The position numbers and the translations under genes were made by a program. The notes under the pieces were generated by a model. That model was not told the origin of the DNA, ran no database searches, and saw nothing but the letters and a program-made list of their open reading frames with translations. 64,000 nucleotides of DNA from NCBI RefSeq assembly GCF_000766945.1, contig NZ_KN266207.1, positions 219,829 to 283,828 on the forward strand, in the 5' to 3' direction. Of the stretch, positions 57,301 through 64,000 are shown one piece after another (the stretch's first letter is position 1; every line of letters starts with the position of its first letter). The DNA is from Cellvibrio mixtus subsp. mixtus J3-8 (lineage in GTDB: Bacteria > Pseudomonadota > Gammaproteobacteria > Pseudomonadales > Cellvibrionaceae).

Positions 57301-60300
57301 GAATTGAGGCTATGTCCAGCCAATGATTGGTCATCGGTTAATAATACACTTGCTCCCGAATTGTCCAGGATTTCGCGAATCCGCTCATCAGGATAATCCG
57401 GGTCCAGCGGTAAATAGGCAGCCCCGGTTTTCAACACAGCAAAAATAGTTTGTGGAATCCGCAATGAACGTTTAAGCAATAACGCCACTATGCTGCCGGG
57501 GCTAATATTAAAAATGTTGTGCAGGTGTTGGGCTAATTGCTCACTGCTGCTATCAAGTTCTGCATATGTTTGGCTATGACCTTCGTAATAACAGGCGAGG
57601 TCGTCAGGTGTTTTTAATGCCTGTTCGCGGAATACCTGTGCAATGGATTGGTCGCGAGGGTAATCAGCAACTGTTTGGTTAAATCCGTGCACCAGTTGGG
57701 CGAATTCATCCCGACCCAGTATTGATAAGTTTTGCAGCGAATGGTTTGGTTGGGAAATAATCTGGCGTACCAGGTTTTTAAAGTGGCCGGCCATGCGTTC
57801 AATACGCACACGCGAGAAAATGCGTGTGCAATATTCAAGGTTGAACAGGATTTTTCCATCAAGCTCATAACCGTTGAGCGTCAAATCGTTTTTGGCCGAA
57901 CTATATCCGGTTTTATAAGGAGTAAATTCTTCAAGGCCCAATAGATTTTTTGGTGTATCCATAACCAGATAAGTAAACATTACATCGAAAATCGGATTTC
58001 TGCTGGTATCGCGGGGAACATCCAGTTTTTGTACCAATTGATCAAAGGGATATTGCTGGTGTGCAAAACTTTCCAATACTTCCGTTTGCACCGCCTGCAA
58101 ATAATCCGCAAAAGAAAGATTGTTGTTTATATCCAGTTTAAGTACCAGGGTATTTACGAACATTCCCCAGATATTTTGCAATGGGTGTTCTTCACGTCCC
58201 GCGGTAACCGTGCCTAACAATATGTGTTTTTGATCCGTATATTTTTGCAGCAATAATGCAAACGCCGCGCAAAACAACGTAAATGGTGTTACCTGAAGCT
58301 GGCGGGCAAACGTGATGATCTGTGTTGATTCTTCCTGATTCCATTCAAACTCTACATAGTCGCCCTCAAAACTTTGTACATGCGGGCGTGGGTAATCGGC
58401 TTTTAAATCCAGTGAAGGTAAATCAGTTAGTTTTTCCAGCCAGTAATTTTCCTGTAATTCCAACTGTTGTTTCGCTCCGTCGCTGGTCTGCCATACAGCA
58501 TAATCGGTATATTGGAATTCAACCTTTGGTAATGGAATGCCTGTATAGGCAGCGTGTAATTCTGCTAACAGTAATTGGAAACTTGTACCATCGGCAACAA
58601 TATGATGTACATCAAGTGCAAGGATGTGCAGATCATCAGCGCAACGCAGCAATAAACAGCGGAATAATAGATCGTTTTCAAGATCAAATGGTTTTACAAA
58701 TTCATTCAGGTGAATTTGAATTTTTTGATGATCCGAAAGGGCTACAATTTTTTGTTGCAGTGAAATATTTTCATATGGCCTGATAGTGCAAACCGGTTCG
58801 CCATTAATGAGTGTGAAGTTGCTACGCAATGCATTGTGCCTGTGTAACAGGCTGTTGATTGCTTGCTCCAACCTGGAAGCGTCCAGCGAGCCGCGAATTT
58901 GGTAAGCCGAAGGAATGTTGTAATGGGTTTCCCCCGGATTAAATAATGATAAAACGTAAATTCCTTGTTGCTGCTTGGATAATGGATAATAGTCTCGGGT
59001 GGTTGCAAGCATTAAATCCGTTGCCCGGGATGATAAATTATTTTTTTGCTGTCCAACCACCGCGTCTAAAATGCTGGATAAATAATTTGCCAGCTTGCGC
59101 ACTGTTGCCAGGCGGAAAAATTCCTTGAGCGGAATTTTAACAGCGTAAATTTTCTGGATACTGGCACAAATTAGCGTAGCCGTAATGGAATGGCCACCAA
59201 CCAGGAAGAAGTTGTCATCAATGCCAAGGGTTGTGATTCCCAACTGGTTTTTCCATAATTCGAGCAAGTGCTGTTCAAGTGCTGTGAATTGTTCTGTTAC
59301 ATTCAGCGAGGCCAAATGAGCATTATTGTTGGCCGCTGAATTACGGTCGGGTACTGGCAATAGCTGGCGATTAATTTTTCCACCCGCCGTGACTGGCAAT
59401 TCAGCAAGGCGCAAATACCACCCGGGCACCATGTAATGGGGTAAATGGCTGGCAAGGAAATCTTGCAGGTGTTGTGTAGAAAATTCCTGGTTCGCAACAT
59501 AATAAGTACACAGGAACTGACCTGTGTGCACATCGTTTTTAACCGCTATCGCTGCCTGAATAATTCCGGGATAGGTAGCTAATACTGCTTCAATTTCACC
59601 GGGTTCAATACGGAAGCCACGAATTTTTACCTGGGCATCAATCCGCCCCAAATATTCCAGCTCTCCCCGCAGGTTGCGACGCACCAGATCACCCGTGCGA
59701 TACCAGCGATCCGCACTATCCACTGGTGATTTGATAAATTTTTCACGGGTTAATTCCGGATTATTTAAATAACCACGCGCGACACCGGCACCGCCAATAC
59801 ATAATTCACCGGGGATGCCATCGGGCACCGGCCTGAGTTTATTATCCACAACATAGGTTGTTGCCTGTGCAATAGGGTGGCCAATTGGAATTGATGGCAG
59901 GGTAAAACTGTTAGCATCCACACTGTGCACAGTACTGGATATTGCCGCCTCGGTAGGTCCGTATACGTTAATAAATTTGCAATGCGCTGACCATTTGCGG
60001 GCAAGTTCCGGTGAACAAATATCAGCCCCGCACACCACGCGTTTTAATGCAGGCAACGTTTTTGGTTCCAGCAAATTTAAAAATGCAGGTACTGCATTCA
60101 GGTGAGTGATTTTTTGTTCTGCAATAATATTTTGCATCAGCAGGTGATCGCGAATATTTTCATCATCAACAATCAACAGGCTTGCACCCGAGGTAAGTGC
60201 AACGAATATCTGCTCTAGCGATGCATCAAATACCGGTGCTGCGAAAAACAATACTTTTTCTTCGGCTGTGATGCCATAAAATTCGCGTTGGGCCTGGATT

Positions 60301-63300
60301 AGGTTGACCAGGTTGCGATGTTCTATGACTACCCCTTTAGGTGTGCCGGTTGAGCCTGAGGTATAAATGCAGTAGGCCGCATTTTCCCCCGTAATCGGGA
60401 GCAAGGAATTGCGAGGTTTTTTATAAGTAGTAGCGGTTTCGTTTACTGATGCAGTATCGGAAAAAATACTATCAATTGGTAAAAATGTGCCATCCCAGTT
60501 TGCGGGTATTTCACTGTCGGGTTGACCTATTAATAATTCGCATCGGCTATCTTGCAACTGATAGGTCTTACGCTCCAGTGGATATTCAGGATCTATTGGT
60601 AAATAAACGGCGCCGGCTTTGAGAATTCCTAAAAGGCTTGCAATCAATTCAGGCCGGCGACCCAGCATCACACCGACAAATTTTTCAGGGCCTGCACCTG
60701 ACGCAACAAGCCTCGTACAAATACGCTCTGCTTGTTCATCAAGTTCTGCATAAGTAATTTCTTTCCCTTGATATACCAGTGCCGTTGCATCCGGTGTTAA
60801 CGCAGTTTGTTCCTCAAATAATTGGTGGGCTAACCTGGTTGGTTGTGAGTTGTTAATGTTGCTTGTAACAGGAAGTAAAACAGGTTGTGCTGATGGTGTA
60901 GCAACAAGATGAAAATCTTCAATCGTTAACTCCGGTGTTGTTACAAATGTTTGCAATGTATACAGATATTGATCAGCCAGCTTTTCAATAGTGCGTGGAT
61001 CAAACAGGTCTGTACAAAATTCAAAATCGCACAGGATATTATGGGTCAATTGGAATAATGTTACCGTTAAATCAAATTTTGCTATTGGTAACGGACAAAT
61101 CAGTGATGAGGTTTCCAATTGCTCCAGGAGCAATTGTTGTTCTCCATGGTTTTGCAGTGCGAACATGACATCAAACATAGGGTTGCGGCTGGTATCGCGT
61201 GCAATATCCAGTTGTTCTACCAGATGGTCAAAGGGATATTGCTGGTGTTCCAGTCCCTGTAAGACTTTTTGTTTTACTTGTTCGCAATAATGAATAAATG
61301 TTAGATGGCTATCGACAGGGCACAATAGCGGCAAGGTATTAACAAACATTCCGCAAATGTCATCGCAATTTCCCAAACCTCTGCCAGCAACCGGTGTGCC
61401 GATAATAATTTCATCCTGCTGCGTATGTTTGTGCAGCACTATATTGAGTGCGGCAAGCAGTGTCATAAACAAGGTATAACCTTGCTGTTCGGAAAATTGT
61501 TGTGCAGCGTTCATCAATGAAGCCGGAATTTCCCGTTTGATACGGTCGCCAGCGAAACTGCGTTGGCCAAGTCGTTTAAAATCCGTGGCTAATGCAAGGG
61601 CAGGGATTTCGCCCTGGAATTCGGTAAGCCAATACTTTTTATCATCTTCTATAAGCGTTGCGTATTCGTCGCCCTGTTCCCATTCCGCATAATCTTTAAA
61701 GGTTATGTTGGCAGTGTCCGGCGTTTGTCCATTGTATAAATCCGCAAGGTCTTTTAGCAGCAGGTTTATCGAAACACCGTCGACAATAATGTGATGCCAA
61801 TAAATAACCAAACAATAATTATCAGGGCTCTCTTCGATAAGTGAAGCGCGCATCAAAGGCGCACAGGCAAGATTCAGGGGTTGCAAACAGTCGTTAATGA
61901 TTTGCTCCAGTGGCCGTTCCTGAAGCGATTTGCCTTGTAAGGTTATTTGCTCCAACGCAAAAGTAACATCGGGTTCAATAGCCTGCACAATGCTGTCGTC
62001 CTGCACACTAAAACGTGTGCGCAGGGCTTCATGCAGATGAATCAGTTGGCGGAAACTGGTTTCCAGTTTTGCAATATCCAATGTGCCCTTTATCCGGAAT
62101 AGTGCGGTAATCAGGTAGCTGCGCGATGACTCTTCAAATTGGTCAAGGATATACATGCGCTGTTGGCTGGCAGAGGTTTTGTACCAGGTTTTCTCCGCTG
62201 CAACAGGAATGGCAATGGATGTGTGCGTTAAATTAGCACCGGCGGCGGCAACGATAGTCACTATATCGCGCAAAATGGGAGTTTCAAAAAAAGTTGCAAT
62301 CGGCAATGAAACACCGAACGTATTGGTAATGAGCGATAGCAAGCGTATTAATGATAACGAGCTTCCTCCCAGCGCAAAGAAATCATCGTTAAGCCCGATA
62401 GGTGAGCGCGCTAATGCAGTTTCCCATAGTTGTACCATGTGTTTTTCAAGCGCTGTTCCGGGGGCACAATAATCCGCACGGGTATTGGTAGACTGTTGAT
62501 CCGGTTCAGGCAGGGCGTGGCGATCAACTTTTCCACTGGGGTTTAACGGCATTGCATCCAGTACTTGAATTACCGCAGGCACCATATAATCAGGCAGCCA
62601 TTGCGCAAGGTAATTGCGCAATTCATCGATTAATTTATGCGGTTCTTTTTCCGGTGTGCGATCTACTACATAAGCGCACAGATAATTATCATTTTGCACA
62701 TCTTGTCGCGCCATCACAACGACATCACGAATGCGTGGGTGACTGAGCAGGCGGCTTTCAATTTCACCCAACTCAATTCGATAACCGCGAATTTTTACCT
62801 GGTGGTCAAGGCGCCCCAGATACTCAATGTTGCCATCGTCGAGCCAGCGACATAAATCGCCGGTGCGATACATACGCAAGTGTTTGGTAAAAGGATTGGC
62901 GATAAATTTTTCGTTACTTAATTCGGGTTTATTAATATAACCGCGCCCGACGCCGGTTCCTGAAATATAAAGTTCACCAGCGATGCCACGCGGAACCAGC
63001 TGCTGCTGCTCATCCAGAATATAAAGCTGGATGTTGCTGATAGGTTTTCCAATAGGGACGCGCGCAATAGGGCCGGAGACCGGGCAATCAAACCAGGTAA
63101 CATCAATTGCCGCTTCGGTGGGGCCGTATAAATTAATCAACTGTGCCCCGGAGTTGGTATGGACGAGCCGATTAAAGTTTTCTACTTGTGCCGGGCTTAA
63201 CGCTTCGCCGCTGGCAAATACATTGCGCAAGCTTTCCAGTTTATGAGGCAGGGAACCTGCTGCTAAATATTCCAGGGATGCATTGAGCATGGAGGGCACA

Positions 63301-64000
63301 AAATGCATAACGGAAATTTTTTGCGTTTCGATGCAATCGAAAATAGCCTGCGGGTCCTTTTCAGCATCCGGTGCAAGGAAATAAACCGAGGCGCCGGTAA
63401 ATGACCACCAAAATAATTCCCACACAGATACATCAAAGGTGTAGGGCGTTTTTTGCAGGATTACATCTTTTTCTGTCAGTGGATATTGATCCTGCATCCA
63501 GAAAATTCGATTCAATACCGCGCGGTGTTCGATCATCGCGCCCTTGGGGCGACCCGTGGAACCAGAGGTGTAAATAACATAGGCGAGATCATCCGGGCCA
63601 CTTTGCGCAGCGGGATTGCTATCATCAATATTCGCCAAATTATCGTGTGCTAAGCATTGGTCAATCAATAATAGTTGGCCATTGACATTTTCCAGTTGTG
63701 GCGAAAATTTACTATGGCTGATCACTAACTGGGCCTGGCTATCGCCAAGCATATAATCGATCCTGTCTTGCGGCAGGCTGGGGCCGATAGGCAGGTAAGC
63801 ACCTCCTGCTTTTAAAATAGCAAAAAGCACTACCGGTAATTCCAGGCTGCGTTCCAGCAATACAGCAACGATTTTATCGCGGCCTACGCCCAGTGCCAGC
63901 AATTGGCGCGACAGTTGGTTAGCGCGGGCGTTCAGTTGTTTGTAGGTCAATTGCTTATCTGCAAATACTGCGGCGATGTTATCGGGCGTTTTGCCGGCTT
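51351..64000 (-). CDS. Hybrid NRPS-PKS megasynthase with AT-less PKS module and terminal thioesterase, 5' truncated
   Basis: The frame is open to the right edge (64000), so the N-terminus is missing; at least 4,200 residues are seen. Order on the coding strand: A1 (64000-62500), carrier (F-A-L-G-G-S-S-L, ~62365), C with H-H-I-I-V-D-G (~61790), A2 (~60830-59350), carrier (V-G-G-H-S-I, ~59200), C with H-H-I-V-A-D-G (~58600), A3 (~57640-56200), carrier (E-L-G-G-N-S-L, ~56025), KS with C-S-T-S (~55345), no AT, KR with T-G-G-L-G-G-I-G (~53260), ACP (S-L-G-D-S-I, ~52360), TE with G-A-S-F-G-G (~51940). A1's pocket reads D-V-W-H-F-S-L-I-D-K, the serine code. There are no epimerisation domains. Confidence 0.95.
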   Translation of the reverse strand, partial: AGKTPDNIAAVFADKQLTYKQLNARANQLSRQLLALGVGRDKIVAVLLERSLELPVVLFAILKAGGAYLPIGPSLPQDRIDYMLGDSQAQLVISHSKFSPQLENVNGQLLLIDQCLAHDNLANIDDSNPAAQSGPDDLAYVIYTSGSTGRPKGAMIEHRAVLNRIFWMQDQYPLTEKDVILQKTPYTFDVSVWELFWWSFTGASVYFLAPDAEKDPQAIFDCIETQKISVMHFVPSMLNASLEYLAAGSLPHKLESLRNVFASGEALSPAQVENFNRLVHTNSGAQLINLYGPTEAAIDVTWFDCPVSGPIARVPIGKPISNIQLYILDEQQQLVPRGIAGELYISGTGVGRGYINKPELSNEKFIANPFTKHLRMYRTGDLCRWLDDGNIEYLGRLDHQVKIRGYRIELGEIESRLLSHPRIRDVVVMARQDVQNDNYLCAYVVDRTPEKEPHKLIDELRNYLAQWLPDYMVPAVIQVLDAMPLNPSGKVDRHALPEPDQQSTNTRADYCAPGTALEKHMVQLWETALARSPIGLNDDFFALGGSSLSLIRLLSLITNTFGVSLPIATFFETPILRDIVTIVAAAGANLTHTSIAIPVAAEKTWYKTSASQQRMYILDQFEESSRSYLITALFRIKGTLDIAKLETSFRQLIHLHEALRTRFSVQDDSIVQAIEPDVTFALEQITLQGKSLQERPLEQIINDCLQPLNLACAPLMRASLIEESPDNYCLVIYWHHIIVDGVSINLLLKDLADLYNGQTPDTANITFKDYAEWEQGDEYATLIEDDKKYWLTEFQGEIPALALATDFKRLGQRSFAGDRIKREIPASLMNAAQQFSEQQGYTLFMTLLAALNIVLHKHTQQDEIIIGTPVAGRGLGNCDDICGMFVNTLPLLCPVDSHLTFIHYCEQVKQKVLQGLEHQQYPFDHLVEQLDIARDTSRNPMFDVMFALQNHGEQQLLLEQLETSSLICPLPIAKFDLTVTLFQLTHNILCDFEFCTDLFDPRTIEKLADQYLYTLQTFVTTPELTIEDFHLVATPSAQPVLLPVTSNINNSQPTRLAHQLFEEQTALTPDATALVYQGKEITYAELDEQAERICTRLVASGAGPEKFVGVMLGRRPELIASLLGILKAGAVYLPIDPEYPLERKTYQLQDSRCELLIGQPDSEIPANWDGTFLPIDSIFSDTASVNETATTYKKPRNSLLPITGENAAYCIYTSGSTGTPKGVVIEHRNLVNLIQAQREFYGITAEEKVLFFAAPVFDASLEQIFVALTSGASLLIVDDENIRDHLLMQNIIAEQKITHLNAVPAFLNLLEPKTLPALKRVVCGADICSPELARKWSAHCKFINVYGPTEAAISSTVHSVDANSFTLPSIPIGHPIAQATTYVVDNKLRPVPDGIPGELCIGGAGVARGYLNNPELTREKFIKSPVDSADRWYRTGDLVRRNLRGELEYLGRIDAQVKIRGFRIEPGEIEAVLATYPGIIQAAIAVKNDVHTGQFLCTYYVANQEFSTQHLQDFLASHLPHYMVPGWYLRLAELPVTAGGKINRQLLPVPDRNSAANNNAHLASLNVTEQFTALEQHLLELWKNQLGITTLGIDDNFFLVGGHSITATLICASIQKIYAVKIPLKEFFRLATVRKLANYLSSILDAVVGQQKNNLSSRATDLMLATTRDYYPLSKQQQGIYVLSLFNPGETHYNIPSAYQIRGSLDASRLEQAINSLLHRHNALRSNFTLINGEPVCTIRPYENISLQQKIVALSDHQKIQIHLNEFVKPFDLENDLLFRCLLLRCADDLHILALDVHHIVADGTSFQLLLAELHAAYTGIPLPKVEFQYTDYAVWQTSDGAKQQLELQENYWLEKLTDLPSLDLKADYPRPHVQSFEGDYVEFEWNQEESTQIITFARQLQVTPFTLFCAAFALLLQKYTDQKHILLGTVTAGREEHPLQNIWGMFVNTLVLKLDINNNLSFADYLQAVQTEVLESFAHQQYPFDQLVQKLDVPRDTSRNPIFDVMFTYLVMDTPKNLLGLEEFTPYKTGYSSAKNDLTLNGYELDGKILFNLEYCTRIFSRVRIERMAGHFKNLVRQIISQPNHSLQNLSILGRDEFAQLVHGFNQTVADYPRDQSIAQVFREQALKTPDDLACYYEGHSQTYAELDSSSEQLAQHLHNIFNISPGSIVALLLKRSLRIPQTIFAVLKTGAAYLPLDPDYPDERIREILDNSGASVLLTDDQSLAGHSLNSLTVLNLDRLDAGTNSVRSPTSLPVPGASDPAYIIYTSGSTGKPKGVVINQRGVLNLSEWFNRAHDLQNNRHVLQMTNYCFDVSVEEIIIPLLHGAAIFIPADQIRLDKSQLLDFIRLHHINIAELVPGLLHDYLIESSFIDCLKRVITGAERLDPVLKDAVIAKGYSLFNSYGPTETTVTACGTLCIPGRDVIGKPVANTRIYILDSNNHPTPVGVPGELCIAGDLLASGYLNDAGMTAAKFVENPFEKNGKMYRTGDLCCFLDDGNIEFIGRMDNQVKLRGFRIELGEIESRLISNEHVSNASVLIRKDSNGTRLCAYVTASTDIAEELLRKQLKTQLRNQLPAYMIPEYFLVLDKMPLNRNGKIDKPKLLAMPLHKEPGFSANQILNTTEQQLVELWKKVLPLDYIGVNSIDVNSNFFELGGNSLLIIKLHSLIKDTFAQHIPVAKLFQYASIREFAAYLNPHQIAATGNNNDTAISATQEIAIIGMAGRFPAAKNLEQFWENLKAGRECVSFFSAEELLPLGFEQELLDNPDFVAAKAIIDDANAFDHEFFNYHRRDALLMDPQLRVFHEVVYHGLEHSGNNPFTTQEKIGLFAGASNNPEWQQRVKMHCQSPGEQFAADLVSDKDFLTTRIAYSLNLRGPALNVQTACSTSLVAVDLACQALLTNKCSIAVAGGVSLGYPHKSGYLYQEGMVMSPDGHCRAFDADAHGTTAGEGAGVVVLKRLEAALADGDKIYAVIKGSATNNDGQQKMGFTAPGINGQADVIRSALAAAKIPANSIHYIEAHGTGTVLGDPLEIAALTDAFTESLNRTTANCRIGSVKTNIGHLDAAAGIAGLLKTVLALHHQQLPPSINYTTPNPKIEFEQTPFSVQTRLEDWAPKEYPRRAGVSSFGIGGTNAHIILEEFIEDTATEINQSIADKIHATEESWLIPLAAHSEDAFQRNYENLKHWIIQTNPALADVAATLALVRSNFNWRAALVVNSIAELLDALDETIKPIKVDKSTNTVAITGNSAFTALALKTHWLAGDDIDWESFFSNKYQHKLALPAYAFTREIFELAHYKTATLATAIAPQELNQAANTLQKKPLDQWFYTTGWQSWYSANGSANPANQLILAFVDDSPFTQELLDILKYKGADIIHIQHGDNYRQLDKNHYQVNKNNAQSYRELFKQVLIEKPQQLLYFCGIQKNVVDINQPLDSVINKVNTDIEKALIFAQALAAAEINHPLHLHLIGAELFEVTGDEVINPVALSISGFFSVLAEEIPLLNCNVLDTGNRTGSNNYQQKTIATIIAGDLFNPELPDVVAYRGKQAFSRNIQPLVLAETINTPSNPRIKQRGTYLVTGGLGGIGSTLANYLAGQWQANLILVSRTALPERNLWNSVVANNPAEHKIIRAIELIQQLEQKGSRVLYFAADIGDYAAVQDVIMKSEHAFGEIHGVIHAAGTADGALAAHRTQAQNDAVLQAKIRGTLVLDAAFNHKPLDFMVYCSSLNSLLPQTGQLAYVAANLFQNAVARAQQARRFTLALNWDTWLEVGMAAEYQQFIGRRDGKAASSLPGITPEEGIQVFEHALKVGLPELLISTISLTDYLQQQKHHKEAKQHSFIASQNSDAKPAVANTESLEEQIATIWKEHFNQNDIGLHTDFFSLGDSIDAIQILEQINKTLNIKLASGALMDFPSIQKLTVHIEALHEKSAPKKGTPQLITQLKTANAKARKIFLIHPVGGTTYFYRTLADAFTHDIGIYAIHAQGINDDLAPLTSIEAMVTRYLNDIRQIQPHGPYAIGGASFGGVVAFAMACHLKKAGENVELLFMIDAPNPKTITDVTEEDYEIMAGSLVDNFDDKNQLNEVIRKLQNMSEDQRYEYFGDQLKSRSSTGGIDTDSQYLKTLMAIHQINNSAMLRYVPGVYDGQMVYFRPSQKSLDHLGLQMDVDWQPHVQKPIIAHTIHGNHFTMNEGQGAIMIAHYLEKHLFTASEKNIAAEALE

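Noticed and set aside
1-64000. tRNA, rRNA, CRISPR array or complete insertion sequence
   Set aside because: None was seen on reading either strand. The Cas2-like gene has no cas1 or repeats nearby, and the only transposase is the RAYT, which is not an IS.

Overview
The window is a 64 kb piece of a gammaproteobacterial chromosome, most likely a Cellvibrio or a close relative in the Cellvibrionaceae. I infer this from poly-serine linkers in secreted proteins (24.3-24.5 kb, 3.4-3.6 kb), a periplasmic cellobiose 2-epimerase-like enzyme, several carbohydrate-active lipoproteins, a class Ia ribonucleotide reductase with two ATP cones, and TonB receptors of the Xanthomonas/Caulobacter type. No rRNA, tRNA or CRISPR array was seen.

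Layout. 0-7.3 kb: an amino-sugar (chitin/GlcNAc) locus with the tail of a CBM32 protein, a GH20 hexosaminidase, an unknown lipoprotein and a TPR-sulfotransferase, facing a membrane-anchored AraC regulator. 7.7-15.4 kb: an accessory stretch with a lipocalin, orphan hypothetical proteins, a GGDEF relic, a Fic/VbhA-type toxin-antitoxin pair with a homopolymer frameshift in the Fic active site, a structured RNA candidate, a REP-associated tyrosine transposase among paired REP palindromes, and a DUF2971 plus Cas2-like (SinR) gene pair. 15.4-22.2 kb: a candidate sRNA, nrdB and nrdA with an intercistronic palindrome and a long leader holding an NrdR box and a DnaA box, then the epimerase. 22.5-28 kb: PhoX alkaline phosphatase with a Pho box, an HDOD protein, a DUF72 protein and an AEC transporter.

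28.0-37.8 kb: an Asp/Asn beta-hydroxylase, a sulfotransferase and a GNAT acetyltransferase overlap one another and precede a phage-tail-collar (microcystin-dependent) protein and a 2154-residue surface protein. That protein carries Ig-like and FN3 domains, a choice-of-anchor U domain and a GlyGly-CTERM-like tail fused in frame to an outer-membrane beta-barrel that keeps its own signal peptide and Shine-Dalgarno. This cassette is the best candidate here for an undescribed system: modification enzymes coupled to a secreted or surface fibre-like protein. 37.8-41.1 kb: a MocR regulator divergent from a PhzF-family enzyme and a class IV aminotransferase, with repeated operator half-sites between them.

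41.4-48.8 kb: a pectin locus with pectinesterase, a lipoprotein esterase, ECF sigma factor, FecR and a TonB receptor with an STN domain. The same ungapped 31-bp promoter-like block lies ahead of the pectinesterase, sigma and receptor genes. 49.0-64.0 kb: a small secreted protein, purU, a Vat-type acetyltransferase and a hybrid NRPS-PKS of at least 4,200 residues that runs off the right edge. Its PKS module lacks an acyltransferase and it ends in a thioesterase.
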